From an uncultured Oscillospiraceae bacterium (lineage in GTDB: Bacteria; Bacillota; Clostridia; Oscillospirales; Ruminococcaceae): a stretch of DNA of 64,000 nucleotides. Under the pieces are notes generated by a model that was not told the origin of the DNA, searched no databases, and saw only the letters and a list, made by a program, of their open reading frames with translations. Positions 42,572-51,461 of the stretch are shown here, piece by piece. Positions within the stretch are counted from its first letter, which is position 1. Each line of letters begins with the position of its first letter. The stretch lies in NCBI GenBank assembly GCA_900539195.1, contig UQBC01000010.1, forward strand, positions 1 to 64,000. Direction: 5' to 3'. The position numbers and the translations under genes were made by a program.

Positions 42572-43191
42572 TGAACGTACTGGTAGTTGGTTGCGGAAAG
42601 GTAGGCTCGCGTCTTGCAAATACGCTCTGCGAAGAGGGTATTGACGTTTCAATAATCGCAAGGACATCGGCAGAGGCGGATAAAATGCTCGACCCTGATT
42701 TCAAAGGCAGTCTGTTATGCGGCGTGCCGATAGATCAGGATAATCTGAAAAAGGCAGGAATTGAAAGCTGCGACGTTGTCTGCGCCGTAACCGACGATGA
42801 TAATACCAATATAATGGTGTCTCAGCTTGCAAAAGAGGTTTACGGTGTAAAGAAAGTTATCAGCCGTATCCTTGACCCTGAAAGAGGAGATATTTTTGCT
42901 CATTTCGGACTTGAAACCGTCTGCCCTACAAAGCTTACGGTTGAAGCCATTTGTTCTGCAATCAAGCCTATGCTTGAAGAAAAGTATGTAAGTTTCGGCT
43001 CACACATGGTGCGTTTCACAACAATGGAAATACCTAAGGAGTTTATCGGTATGACTCCCGTTGACATAGAATACGAGGAGAACGAAACTCTGTATGCGAT
43101 AATCAGGGCGGACAGCACTATGGAGATAGTGGATAATTATAACATCATTATGCGAGAGGGCGACAAGCTGATATTCTCAAAGGCTATATGA
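42571..43191 (+). CDS. RCK/TrkA-type potassium uptake regulatory protein
   Basis: The 206-residue cytoplasmic regulator has an NAD(H)-binding RCK_N domain (VVGCGKVGSRLA at about 4-15; the acidic residue after beta 2 is replaced, IIAR) and an RCK_C ligand-binding domain (about 130-206; EFIGMTPVDIEY, GDKLIF). Such proteins gate Trk/Ktr potassium channels. It is translationally coupled to the MBL-fold gene and 30 bases before a second RCK gene. No TrkH/KtrB channel gene is in the window. Confidence 0.88.
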   Translation: MNVLVVGCGKVGSRLANTLCEEGIDVSIIARTSAEADKMLDPDFKGSLLCGVPIDQDNLKKAGIESCDVVCAVTDDDNTNIMVSQLAKEVYGVKKVISRILDPERGDIFAHFGLETVCPTKLTVEAICSAIKPMLEEKYVSFGSHMVRFTTMEIPKEFIGMTPVDIEYEENETLYAIIRADSTMEIVDNYNIIMREGDKLIFSKAI

Positions 43192-43221
43192 CAGATGAAA
43201 GTAAAAGAAAGGATTTAAAAA

Positions 43222-43887
43222 ATGCACTCGCTTATAATAGGCGGCGGAAAGATAGGCTACTATCTTACCAAGGTTCTTATTGAAAAGGGATACGATGTAT
43301 CTGTTGTTGAAAAGGAAAAGGACGCTTGTCAGAAGTTTGCAAACGACCTTAACATAACAGTCATAAGAGGTGACGGTACGAGCGTTTCTGTGCTTGAACA
43401 AGCAGGCGTTGCTGACGCTGACAGCGTAATTGCCGTAACGGGACGTGACGAGGACAACCTTGTTGCCTGTCAACTTGCAAAAAGGCTCTATCAGGTGAAA
43501 AAGACGATAGCCAAGGTCAACAACCCCAAAAACGTTGACGCGCTGAAAAAACTCGGCGTTGATATCGTTGTAAGCTCGACCGATAACATCACAGGTCAGC
43601 TTGAGCGAGAGATAGACAGCGGTAAGATAAAGGAGCTTCTTCCGCTCGGCGCAGGTAAGGCGGGCGTGTTTGAGATAGTACTTGATGATACGTTCGCACT
43701 TCAGAATGTTCCGCTTATGGAAATGGATATACCGCTGACGCTCAATATTATTTCTATTATCCGCAATGAAACCGAACTGATAATCCCAAGAGGTCACACC
43801 ACTCTTGAGATAGGCGACAAGCTGATGATATTGTCAAAAATTAAGGATAAAAACGACATTTTAAAGGCGTTTAAGATAAAGGCGTGA
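43222..43887 (+). CDS. RCK/TrkA-type potassium uptake regulatory protein, second copy
   Basis: The 221-residue paralogue has IIGGGKIGYYLTKVL (about 4-18), the expected acidic residue after beta 2 (VVEKEKD), and an RCK_C domain near the end (PLMEMDIPLTLNIISIIRN, GDKLMILSKI). Unlike its neighbour it keeps a canonical nucleotide-binding pocket, suggesting a heteromeric regulator with one divergent subunit. Its ribosome site AAAGGA lies in the 30-base gap. The partner channel is not in view. Confidence 0.88.
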   Translation: MHSLIIGGGKIGYYLTKVLIEKGYDVSVVEKEKDACQKFANDLNITVIRGDGTSVSVLEQAGVADADSVIAVTGRDEDNLVACQLAKRLYQVKKTIAKVNNPKNVDALKKLGVDIVVSSTDNITGQLEREIDSGKIKELLPLGAGKAGVFEIVLDDTFALQNVPLMEMDIPLTLNIISIIRNETELIIPRGHTTLEIGDKLMILSKIKDKNDILKAFKIKA

Positions 43888-43952
43888 CGTGTATGTAACA
43901 CGCATTTTGTCAATTATCAGTAAATAAATCCTTAACAGGAAAAATTTTATTG

Positions 43953-43994
43953 TGAAATTGCATAAAATCGGCAATTGATTTTAGTGCAATTTCA
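43953..43994 (+). promoter_or_regulatory. Long near-palindrome upstream of glycogen phosphorylase
   Basis: TGAAATTGCA-TAAAATC (43953-43969) pairs with GATTTTA-G-TGCAATTTCA (43977-43994), one unpaired base and a seven-base loop. It lies 32 bases before the glgP -35 box. It could be an operator or the 3' stem of the RCK transcript. Confidence 0.55.
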
Positions 43995-44025
43995 CTTTAT
44001 TATTTACAAAATATTTTATTCAGCC

Positions 44026-44054
44026 TTGAATAAGGATAATGTATGTTGTATAAT
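44026..44054 (+). promoter_or_regulatory. Promoter of glycogen phosphorylase
   Basis: TTGAAT (44026-44031), 17-base spacer, TATAAT (44049-44054), 44 bases before the ATG. Confidence 0.8.
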
Positions 44055-44097
44055 TAGACTGTAAGAAAATCGGACCGGAAGAAAGGGAAAAATTTAT

Positions 44098-46497
44098 ATG
44101 ACTTCACCGTTTACAGAAAATGAAATAACCCGTAAGCTGACGGAGGTACTGGAATACGACTTCAGAGTATCACCCGCAGAAGCAACGCACACTCAGATCT
44201 ACAAGGCTTTATCAAAGATAGTTGTAAACTACCTTAAGGAAAAGCGCTCAATGTTCATGACCGACTGCAACTCAAAGGGCAGAAAGCAGGTCTACTATCT
44301 TTCAATGGAATTCCTTATGGGACGTTCATTAAAGACAAACCTCTACAACCTCGGTATGCAGGACGAAGTAGCAAAGGCACTCAAGAAGCTCGATGTAAAG
44401 ATTGAGCATATATACGAAGAAGAGCCTGATGCAGGACTCGGTAATGGCGGTCTGGGAAGACTTGCAGCCTGCTATCTTGACGGACTGGCAACCTGTGCAT
44501 TTCCCGCAACAGGCTATTCTATCCTTTACGAATACGGTATTTTCAAGCAGAGGATCATCGACGGTTGGCAGACGGAGCTTCCCGATGAATGGTTACCCGG
44601 CGGCAGAGCATGGCTCGTACCCGTACCCGACCAGGCTATCGAAGTTCACTTTGACGGTGAGATCCACGAGAAGTGGGAGCAGAACTACCACAGCGTAAAC
44701 CACGTTAACTATAAGACGGTAAACGCTGTTCCTTATGATATGTATGTGTCAGGTTACGACAGCAAGGGCGTATCAAAGCTCCGTCTTTGGAGTGCAGAGA
44801 GTATGTCGTTCGATATGAATATGTTCAATCAGGGCGATTACGCAAAGGCTATCGGTGCAAATAATATCGCACATTCACTTACAAAGGTACTTTACCCCAA
44901 TGATAACCACCTTGAAGGTAAGGCGCTCCGTCTGCGTCAGCAGTACTTCATGAGCGCTGCATCTATAGGCGATATCGTAATGCGTCATATGAACGTTTAC
45001 GGTACTCTTGAAAATCTGCACGAAAAGGTAGCTATCCATATAAACGATACACACCCCACACTTGCAATCCCCGAGCTTATGAGAATACTGCTCGATGACT
45101 GCGGTTATGAATGGGATAAAGCGTGGAACATCATCACAAATACATTTGCTTATACAAACCACACTGTTATGGCAGAAGCGCTTGAAACATGGGATGTTGA
45201 CCTTATGCAGAGAATACTCCCCAGAATCTACGCTATTATAGTTGAGATAAACAACCGTTATTGCGCTCATCTTATGGAAGTAACAAACGGCGACAGCGAA
45301 AAGGTTACAAGAATGTCTATAATTCTTGACAACCGTGTAAAGATGGCTAACCTCTGCTGTGCTGCAAGCAGCTCGGTAAACGGCGTTTCTAAGCTCCACT
45401 CCGAAATCATCAAGGACAGCGTATTCCATGATCAGTACACTGTTACTCCCGATGCCTTCAAGAACGTTACAAACGGTATCGCATACCGCCGTTGGTTACT
45501 TGCAAGCAATCAGGGACTTACGAACCTCCTTACCGAGTGCATAGGCGACGGCTTCAAGAAGGATGCGTCAAAGCTTGCAGACTTCAAGAAGTTTGCGGAT
45601 GACAAGGCGGTTCTTGATAAATTAGCCGCTGTAAAGCTGGCTAACAAGCAGGCTTTCGCAAAGTATGTATACAATACAACAGGCACTAAGCTCAATTGCA
45701 ACGGTATTTTCGATGTACAGGTAAAGCGTCTGCACGAATACAAGCGTCAGCAGTTAAATGCAATGAACATTATCGCAGATTACCTTTATCTGCTCAATAA
45801 CCCTGATGCCGACTTTGTTCCCAAGACATATATATTTGCGTCAAAGGCAGCGCCCGGCTACTATATGGCTAAGCAGATAATCAAGATGATCTGGTGCATA
45901 GGCGAAGAGCTCAAGAAGAACCCCAAGCTTAATGAAAAGCTCGCTGTTGTATTCCTTGAAGATTACAAGGTAACACTTTCGGAGATACTTATGCCGGCAA
46001 GCGAAATTTCAGAGCAGATCTCTCTCGCAGGCACAGAGGCTTCCGGTACAGGTAATATGAAGCTTATGCTCAACGGTGCTCTTACAATGGGTACTTATGA
46101 CGGTGCAAACGTTGAGATCCACGGTGCCGTAGGCGATGATAACATCTTTATCTTCGGTATGTCGACACCTGAAGTAAATCAGCTCAAGGCTGAGGGCTAT
46201 AACCCCGAAAAGATATACAACTCACACGCTGTTATCAAGAGCGTGCTCGAAAAGATGTACAAGGGCATCAACGGCGCTACATTTGAAGAAGTTGCAAACT
46301 CACTGCGTCACGCAGACAGATATATGTGCTTTGCTGATTTTGACAGCTACAGAGGAATGCAGGCCAAGGCAAGCGAAACTTATAAGGATAAGTATCAGTG
46401 GAACAAGATGTCCCTTACAAATATCGCTTCCTCAGGTATCTTCTCTGCTGACCGTGCCGTTACAGATTATGCGCGTGACATCTGGAAGTTATTTTGA
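44098..46497 (+). CDS. glgP: Glycogen/starch phosphorylase (GT35)
   Basis: The 799-residue cytosolic enzyme releases glucose-1-phosphate from alpha-1,4-glucan ends using phosphate and PLP. Its length fits the family. Signatures: YYLSMEFLMGR (about 67-77), GNGGLGRLAACYLDG (about 117-131), the phosphate and sugar site HEYKRQ, and the PLP-lysine motif EASGTGNMKLMLNGA (Lys in NMK). GAAAGGG precedes the ATG. Its product feeds the phosphoglucomutase at 53246. It has its own promoter and a strong terminator. Confidence 0.97.
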   Translation: MTSPFTENEITRKLTEVLEYDFRVSPAEATHTQIYKALSKIVVNYLKEKRSMFMTDCNSKGRKQVYYLSMEFLMGRSLKTNLYNLGMQDEVAKALKKLDVKIEHIYEEEPDAGLGNGGLGRLAACYLDGLATCAFPATGYSILYEYGIFKQRIIDGWQTELPDEWLPGGRAWLVPVPDQAIEVHFDGEIHEKWEQNYHSVNHVNYKTVNAVPYDMYVSGYDSKGVSKLRLWSAESMSFDMNMFNQGDYAKAIGANNIAHSLTKVLYPNDNHLEGKALRLRQQYFMSAASIGDIVMRHMNVYGTLENLHEKVAIHINDTHPTLAIPELMRILLDDCGYEWDKAWNIITNTFAYTNHTVMAEALETWDVDLMQRILPRIYAIIVEINNRYCAHLMEVTNGDSEKVTRMSIILDNRVKMANLCCAASSSVNGVSKLHSEIIKDSVFHDQYTVTPDAFKNVTNGIAYRRWLLASNQGLTNLLTECIGDGFKKDASKLADFKKFADDKAVLDKLAAVKLANKQAFAKYVYNTTGTKLNCNGIFDVQVKRLHEYKRQQLNAMNIIADYLYLLNNPDADFVPKTYIFASKAAPGYYMAKQIIKMIWCIGEELKKNPKLNEKLAVVFLEDYKVTLSEILMPASEISEQISLAGTEASGTGNMKLMLNGALTMGTYDGANVEIHGAVGDDNIFIFGMSTPEVNQLKAEGYNPEKIYNSHAVIKSVLEKMYKGINGATFEEVANSLRHADRYMCFADFDSYRGMQAKASETYKDKYQWNKMSLTNIASSGIFSADRAVTDYARDIWKLF

Positions 46498-46517
46498 TCA
46501 ATAAACCGACATACAGC

Positions 46518-46547
46518 AAAAAGTCCGTTGTAATCAACGGACTTTTT
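46518..46547 (+). terminator. Terminator of glycogen phosphorylase
   Basis: A perfect 13-bp stem, AAAAAGTCCGTTG (46518-46530) with CAACGGACTTTTT (46535-46547), four-base loop. Confidence 0.93.
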
Positions 46548-46605
46548 CGGGTATTTAAAACCCGATTAAAACCCCTCCGATTTTAATCCGAAAGGAATGT
46601 TTTTA

Positions 46606-48486
46606 ATGGATACTCCGATATTCGACTGCTTTGATCTGAACTACAAGAGCCCGTTCGGAGCGATAAGACAGTTTCAGCCCAGCACGTTTTCTCTGCGTTT
46701 TCCTAAGGAATGGCACGTTACAGACCCTACTCTCGTAATGTTCCGTCCGGGTGAAAAAGAACGTTTTGTACCGCTCGAGATAACCGACAGCACAACAGAC
46801 TGCAACGTGTTCACCTGTAACTTCAACCCTCAGCACATCGGACTGCATCATTACTATTTTTCGCTGATGATAGACGGCAACCGAAGATATGTGAAGCGCA
46901 GCGGAGCGAGAACAGGCGTTCTTGATAACGGCGAGCTGTTCCAGCTTACCGTCTTTGATAAGGATATGGCGGCTCCAGATTGGATAAAGGGCGGCATTAT
47001 GTATCAGATATTCCCCGACAGATTCTGCCGCAGCGGCGAAAAGCACGAAAATGTGCCCTCGGACAGAATAGTGCATGAAAACTGGGAGGATACGCCTTTC
47101 TTCCGCCCCGATGATAAGGGCATAATCCGCAACAACGACTACTTTGCAGGCGACCTTAAGGGTATAGAAAGTAAGCTTCCTTATCTTGAAAGCTTAGGCG
47201 TTACCTGTTTATATCTGAACCCTATTTTTGAATCCCACGAAAATCACCGTTATTCAACCGCCTGTTATGAGCATATCGACCCTATGCTCGGTACAGACGA
47301 GGATTTTGAGCATTTGTGCAAGGAAGCCAAAACGCACGGCATAGATATTATCCTTGACGGTGTATTCTCGCATACAGGCGCAGACAGTATCTATTTCAAC
47401 AAGTTCGGCAGATACGGAGATCACGAGGGCGCATACAGAGATCCCGACAGCAAATATAAAAACTGGTACTGCTTCTCACGCTATCCTTTCGATTATGAAT
47501 CGTGGTGGGGCATTACAACTCTGCCTAATGTAAATGAGAACAACCCTGACTACACCGCATACATCTGCGGCGATAACGGTATATTACAGCGTTGGATAGA
47601 CAAGGGTGCAAGAGGCTGGCGACTTGACGTTGCCGATGAGCTTCCCGATGAATTCCTTGACAATCTCAATAAGGCTGTAAAAGCCAAGGGCGACGACAAG
47701 GTAATATACGGCGAGGTATGGGAAGATGCGTCAAACAAGGAGAGTTACGGTGTCCGCAGACGTTATCTTATAGGCGGTCAGCTTGACAGCGTTATGAACT
47801 ATCCTTTCAAGGAAGCTATCATAAACTACTGTAAGTACGGCAATGCAAGAGGCTTTGAGGACGGAGTTATGACTATACTTGAACATTATCCCAAGCCCAG
47901 TGCCGATATGCTGATGAACTTCCTGTCAACTCACGATACCGAACGTATTCTGACAAGACTTGCAGGAGAAGATGTAGGCTGGCACGACAGAGAATGGCAG
48001 GCTGAACGCTATCTTTCTCCGGAACAGTACGTTTACGGCCTTTCATTGCTTAAATGCGCTATGGTACTTCAATTCTTCCTGCCGGGTGTGCCGTGCATAT
48101 ATTACGGCGATGAAGCAGGACTTGAGGGCTATAAGGATCCGTTCAACAGACGCTGCTATCCGTGGGGCAAGGAAAATCTTGATATGATAGACTTCACAAA
48201 ACAGCTTGCCGTGATAAGAAAGTCAAGCAAGGCGTTCGCTCAGGGTGAAATGAAGTTTTTAAGCTGTACGCCTGAAGAATGTGTATTTGCAAGGATTGAC
48301 AAGCTCAACCGCGAGGCAGCCGTTATATTCCTGAACAAGTCGAAATATCCTAAGACGTTTAAGCTTGACGACTATATGAAAGGCGAATACACCGACCCGA
48401 AATTCCTCAGAAAGCCCCACGAGAGCGAAGAAAAGACGATAAAGCTGTCGCCGTTTGATTACGGCGTGCTTGTATGCAGTATATAA
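46606..48486 (+). CDS. GH13 alpha-glucan hydrolase (neopullulanase/cyclomaltodextrinase-like)
   Basis: The 626-residue enzyme has no signal peptide, so it is intracellular. An N-terminal starch-binding beta domain (about 1-120) precedes the barrel. GH13 regions: DGVFSH (I), GWRLDVADE (II, nucleophile Asp), GEVWED (III, acid Glu) and LSTHDTER (IV, transition-state Asp). The early barrel YQIFPDRF is typical of neopullulanase/maltogenic amylase relatives, which cut cyclodextrins, pullulan or malto-oligosaccharides. The ATG at 46606 is ten bases after AAAGGA; the ATG at 46597 is too close. It follows glgP, consistent with joint storage or imported glucan breakdown. Confidence 0.93.
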   Translation: MDTPIFDCFDLNYKSPFGAIRQFQPSTFSLRFPKEWHVTDPTLVMFRPGEKERFVPLEITDSTTDCNVFTCNFNPQHIGLHHYYFSLMIDGNRRYVKRSGARTGVLDNGELFQLTVFDKDMAAPDWIKGGIMYQIFPDRFCRSGEKHENVPSDRIVHENWEDTPFFRPDDKGIIRNNDYFAGDLKGIESKLPYLESLGVTCLYLNPIFESHENHRYSTACYEHIDPMLGTDEDFEHLCKEAKTHGIDIILDGVFSHTGADSIYFNKFGRYGDHEGAYRDPDSKYKNWYCFSRYPFDYESWWGITTLPNVNENNPDYTAYICGDNGILQRWIDKGARGWRLDVADELPDEFLDNLNKAVKAKGDDKVIYGEVWEDASNKESYGVRRRYLIGGQLDSVMNYPFKEAIINYCKYGNARGFEDGVMTILEHYPKPSADMLMNFLSTHDTERILTRLAGEDVGWHDREWQAERYLSPEQYVYGLSLLKCAMVLQFFLPGVPCIYYGDEAGLEGYKDPFNRRCYPWGKENLDMIDFTKQLAVIRKSSKAFAQGEMKFLSCTPEECVFARIDKLNREAAVIFLNKSKYPKTFKLDDYMKGEYTDPKFLRKPHESEEKTIKLSPFDYGVLVCSI

Positions 48487-48494
48487 ATATTTGC

Positions 48495-48523
48495 TTGTTT
48501 TTTTACACACGATAGTGTATAAT
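48495..48523 (+). promoter_or_regulatory. Promoter of carboxynorspermidine synthase gene
   Basis: TTGTTT (48495-48500), 17 bases, TATAAT (48518-48523), 56 bases before the ATG. Confidence 0.65.
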
Positions 48524-48579
48524 CTACTTGTAACTCAAGCGACTGTCTGCCATATGGCAGAACGGAAAGGAAAATAGAG

Positions 48580-49785
48580 ATGGGAAAAGCATTGATAATA
48601 GGTGCCGGCGGCGTTGCCGGAGTAGTAGTTCATAAGTGCTGTCAGAACAGCGAGGTTTTCACTGAGATCTGCATTGCCAGCCGCACAAAGTCAAAGTGCG
48701 ACGCACTGAAAAAGCAGGTTGAAGAAAAAGGCACAAAGACTAAGGTAACGACTGCACAGGTAGATGCAGACAGCGTTCCTCAGCTCGTTGAGCTTATAAA
48801 TAAGGAAAAGCCTGACATAGTAATAAACGTTGCGCTCCCTTATCAGGATCTTACAATAATGGACGCCTGCCTTGAAACAAAGACAGACTATGTTGATACT
48901 GCAAACTATGAGCATCCCGACACGGCAAAGTTTGAGTATAAGTATCAGTGGGCATACAGAGAGAAGTTTGAAAAGGCAGGAATAACCGCACTTCTCGGAA
49001 GCGGATTCGATCCCGGTGTAACCGGTGTATTCTGCGCCTATGCCCAGAAGCATTACTTTGACGAGATCAATTATATTGATATTCTCGACTGCAACGGCGG
49101 CGACCACGGTTACCCGTTTGCGACAAACTTCAACCCCGAGATAAATATCCGTGAGGTATCCGCAAAGGGCAGCTACATCGAGGACGGCAAGTGGGTAGAA
49201 ACCGAGCCTATGGAGATAAAGAGAGAGTACGACTTTGAGCAGGTCGGCAAGAAGGATATGTACCTTCTGCACCACGAGGAGCTTGAATCGCTTGCACTCA
49301 ATATCAAGGGTATCAAGCGTATCCGTTTCTTTATGACATTCGGACAGAGCTACCTCACACATCTGAAGTGCCTCGAAAATGTCGGTATGACATCTATCAA
49401 GCCCATTATGTACGAGGGCAGAGAGATAGTACCGCTCCAGTTCCTTAAGGCAGTTTTACCCGACCCTGCATCGCTCGGTCCGAGAACAGTCGGCAAGACC
49501 AATATCGGCTGTATCTGCATAGGCAAGAAGGACGGCAAGGAAGTACACTACAAGGTTTACAACTGCTGTGACCATCAGGAATGCTACAAGGAGGTCGGCT
49601 CGCAGGCTATCAGCTATACGACCGGCGTTCCCGCTATGATAGGAGCAATGATGGTAATGACAGGCAAGTGGAAGAAGCCCGGCGTCTACAACATCGAGGA
49701 ATTCGATCCCGATCCGTTTATGGACGCACTGAACAAGTGGGGACTTCCGTGGCACGAAACATTTGATCCCGAGCTTGTAGATTGA
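48580..49785 (+). CDS. Carboxynorspermidine synthase (saccharopine dehydrogenase family)
   Basis: The 401-residue NADPH-dependent enzyme would join aspartate semialdehyde to a diamine to form a carboxy-polyamine. It begins with the Rossmann motif LIIGAGGVAGVV (about 5-16) and continues with SRTKSKCDAL, VALPYQD, DTANYEHPD, GSGFDPGVTGVFCAY and NGGDHGYPFATNFNPE, which I recognise as the carboxynorspermidine dehydrogenase branch rather than lysine-pathway saccharopine enzymes. The decarboxylase partner (NspC type) is not in the window. GAAAGGAAAAT precedes the ATG. Single-gene unit with its own promoter and terminator. Confidence 0.88.
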   Translation: MGKALIIGAGGVAGVVVHKCCQNSEVFTEICIASRTKSKCDALKKQVEEKGTKTKVTTAQVDADSVPQLVELINKEKPDIVINVALPYQDLTIMDACLETKTDYVDTANYEHPDTAKFEYKYQWAYREKFEKAGITALLGSGFDPGVTGVFCAYAQKHYFDEINYIDILDCNGGDHGYPFATNFNPEINIREVSAKGSYIEDGKWVETEPMEIKREYDFEQVGKKDMYLLHHEELESLALNIKGIKRIRFFMTFGQSYLTHLKCLENVGMTSIKPIMYEGREIVPLQFLKAVLPDPASLGPRTVGKTNIGCICIGKKDGKEVHYKVYNCCDHQECYKEVGSQAISYTTGVPAMIGAMMVMTGKWKKPGVYNIEEFDPDPFMDALNKWGLPWHETFDPELVD

Positions 49786-49804
49786 GTTAATTTCAGAATA
49801 TAGT

Positions 49805-49840
49805 AAAACAGCCCACTGTGTAAAATCAGTGGGCTGTTTT
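49805..49840. terminator. Bidirectional terminator between convergent genes
   Basis: A 14-bp perfect stem, AAAACAGCCCACTG (49805-49818) with CAGTGGGCTGTTTT (49827-49840), eight-base loop and T-runs on both sides. It ends three bases before the MATE stop codon. Confidence 0.93.
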
Positions 49841-49842
49841 TG

Positions 49843-51219
49843 TCAGTTCAGCACGGCTATTTTTGTTTTGTTAAGCCTGATCATAAAGATAACGGAAACA
49901 AGAGCGGAGATAGCTTCTGCTATCGGGAACACCCACCACATAAGCATATCCGGCGCACCGCCGAGAACAAGCAGCGAAAATCCCCACGCTACCGGCAGTA
50001 CAAGCACAAGCTGTCTTAAGAGCGATACTATGAGCGATTGCAAACCGCCGTCGATCGCTTGAAATATGCCCTGAAATGCGATATTCATTCCTGCAAATAC
50101 AAAGCTTATTGTAATAATGTGCATTGCGTCTGTGCATAGCCGGAGTGAGTTGCCCGAAAGCGAGAACATCTCGCCGAGAGGTACGGCGAAAATTTCAATA
50201 AGTATTGTGCCGAGCGCCATTATTATAAGCGTGTAGAGCATTCCGTACTTTACGCCGTCTTTGATACGGGCTTTGTCTGCCATTCCGTGAGCGTAGGATA
50301 TAACAGGAGTTATTGCGTCACGCATACCGAAAGCGGCAAACAGGAAGAACTGCTGTACCTTGTAGTAAAGTCCGTAGGCGGTGACAGCGTCCACGCTTAC
50401 CGAGCCTAAGATTACGTTCATACTGTAGGTCATTATCGACATAAGCGCCTGTGCGATTATAGCCGGAAGCCCTATAGAGTATATACCTTTGATAATTTTC
50501 ATATCGGGCTTTTTGTAACGCAGTTTTTTTACTATTTCCGTGTTGAATTTGATATGAAAGATAAGAGCGGTGACAAGAGAAACTATCTGACCGATAACCG
50601 TTGCGAGAGCCGCACCTTTTACTTTCATTTCCGGAAAACCGAGAAGACCGTATATCATTATCGGGTCGAGTATTATGTTGGTGACAGCGCCTGCTATCTG
50701 GGCTATCGTTGAAAAAAGCGACCTGCCCGTTGCCTGCAACAGCTTTTCATATATCGAAAAGAATGTGATGCCGAATGACATTGTACAGCATATCGTAAGG
50801 TAATCGACCGCCATTCCCGCTATTTCCCCGTCCTGCGTCTGCGTGCGGATGTAAGGCTCAACACCGAACAGCCCGACAAGCAGAAAAACAACATATATTA
50901 TAAGCGCAAGAAATTCCGCATTGCCGGAGGTTAGGCTCGCTTTTTCCTTATCGCTTTGTCCGAGAGATTTTGAAAGCAGAGCATTTGCTCCAACACCTGT
51001 GCCTATACCTACTGCCACCATAAGCATCTGCATAGGAAAGGCAAGTGTCAGTGCGTTGAATGCCGCCTCGCCGCCTGTCTGCATATTCGTTACAAATGCG
51101 CTGTCAACTATGTTGTAGACCGCCTGCAATACCATTGAGAGTATCACGGGAAGCCCCGTTTTGAGCAACAGCTTTTTTACAGGCTCTGTCCCGAGCCTGT
51201 TTACTTTTTTCTGTTCCAT
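49843..51219 (-). CDS. MATE-family efflux transporter with attenuator-like leader
   Basis: The 458-residue exporter has about twelve helices and the MATE openings TGLPVILSMVLQAVYNIVDSAFV and, in the second half, IGLPAIIAQALMSIMTYS. The substrate is unknown. ATG 51219 is preceded by AGAAAGGAATAT; an in-frame TTG at 51243 sits within the terminator's T-tract. The short leader between promoter and start is almost entirely a strong intrinsic terminator, which suggests expression only when termination is bypassed. It lies downstream of yifB but has its own promoter. Confidence 0.92.
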   Translation of the reverse strand: MEQKKVNRLGTEPVKKLLLKTGLPVILSMVLQAVYNIVDSAFVTNMQTGGEAAFNALTLAFPMQMLMVAVGIGTGVGANALLSKSLGQSDKEKASLTSGNAEFLALIIYVVFLLVGLFGVEPYIRTQTQDGEIAGMAVDYLTICCTMSFGITFFSIYEKLLQATGRSLFSTIAQIAGAVTNIILDPIMIYGLLGFPEMKVKGAALATVIGQIVSLVTALIFHIKFNTEIVKKLRYKKPDMKIIKGIYSIGLPAIIAQALMSIMTYSMNVILGSVSVDAVTAYGLYYKVQQFFLFAAFGMRDAITPVISYAHGMADKARIKDGVKYGMLYTLIIMALGTILIEIFAVPLGEMFSLSGNSLRLCTDAMHIITISFVFAGMNIAFQGIFQAIDGGLQSLIVSLLRQLVLVLPVAWGFSLLVLGGAPDMLMWWVFPIAEAISALVSVIFMIRLNKTKIAVLN

Positions 51220-51241
51220 ATTTATATTCCTTTCTTTTGGC

Positions 51242-51281
51242 AAAAAAATAAAGCGTAAATCCGTGTCCGGATTTACGCTTT
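51242..51281 (-). terminator. Intrinsic terminator in the leader of the third MATE gene
   Basis: On the minus strand AAAGCGTAAATCCG (51281-51268) pairs perfectly with CGGATTTACGCTTT (51263-51250), four-base loop, followed by A and seven T's. It is downstream of a promoter and 23 bases before the MATE start codon, so it can act as an attenuator; it would also block read-through from yifB. Confidence 0.85.
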
Positions 51282-51300
51282 CGCTACTCGACTGTATTTA

Positions 51301-51329
51301 TTTTAACATTTTGATTTCGTTTTTGTCAA
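51301..51329 (-). promoter_or_regulatory. Promoter upstream of the MATE leader terminator
   Basis: Minus strand TTGACA (51329-51324), 17 bases, TTAAAA (51306-51301), or TAAAAT one base further with an 18-base spacer. The predicted start lies only about 12 bases before the terminator stem. Confidence 0.6.
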
Positions 51330-51415
51330 GCCGACAGAAAAATTTCGGCGTTTTTATAACTCTGCGGCGGTAAAAACAAGGTCGATTTGTCAGATATTTT
51401 ACCGCACTATAAATA

Positions 51416-51442
51416 ATAAATATGATAAATATGATAAATATG
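51416..51442. repeat. Three tandem copies of ATAAATATG
   Basis: The nine-base unit occurs three times in a row directly after the yifB stop codon, flanked by AT-rich sequence. A simple tandem repeat, possibly length-variable; no function seen. Confidence 0.8.
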
Positions 51443-51461
51443 ATAAGCGGCAAAATGACGG

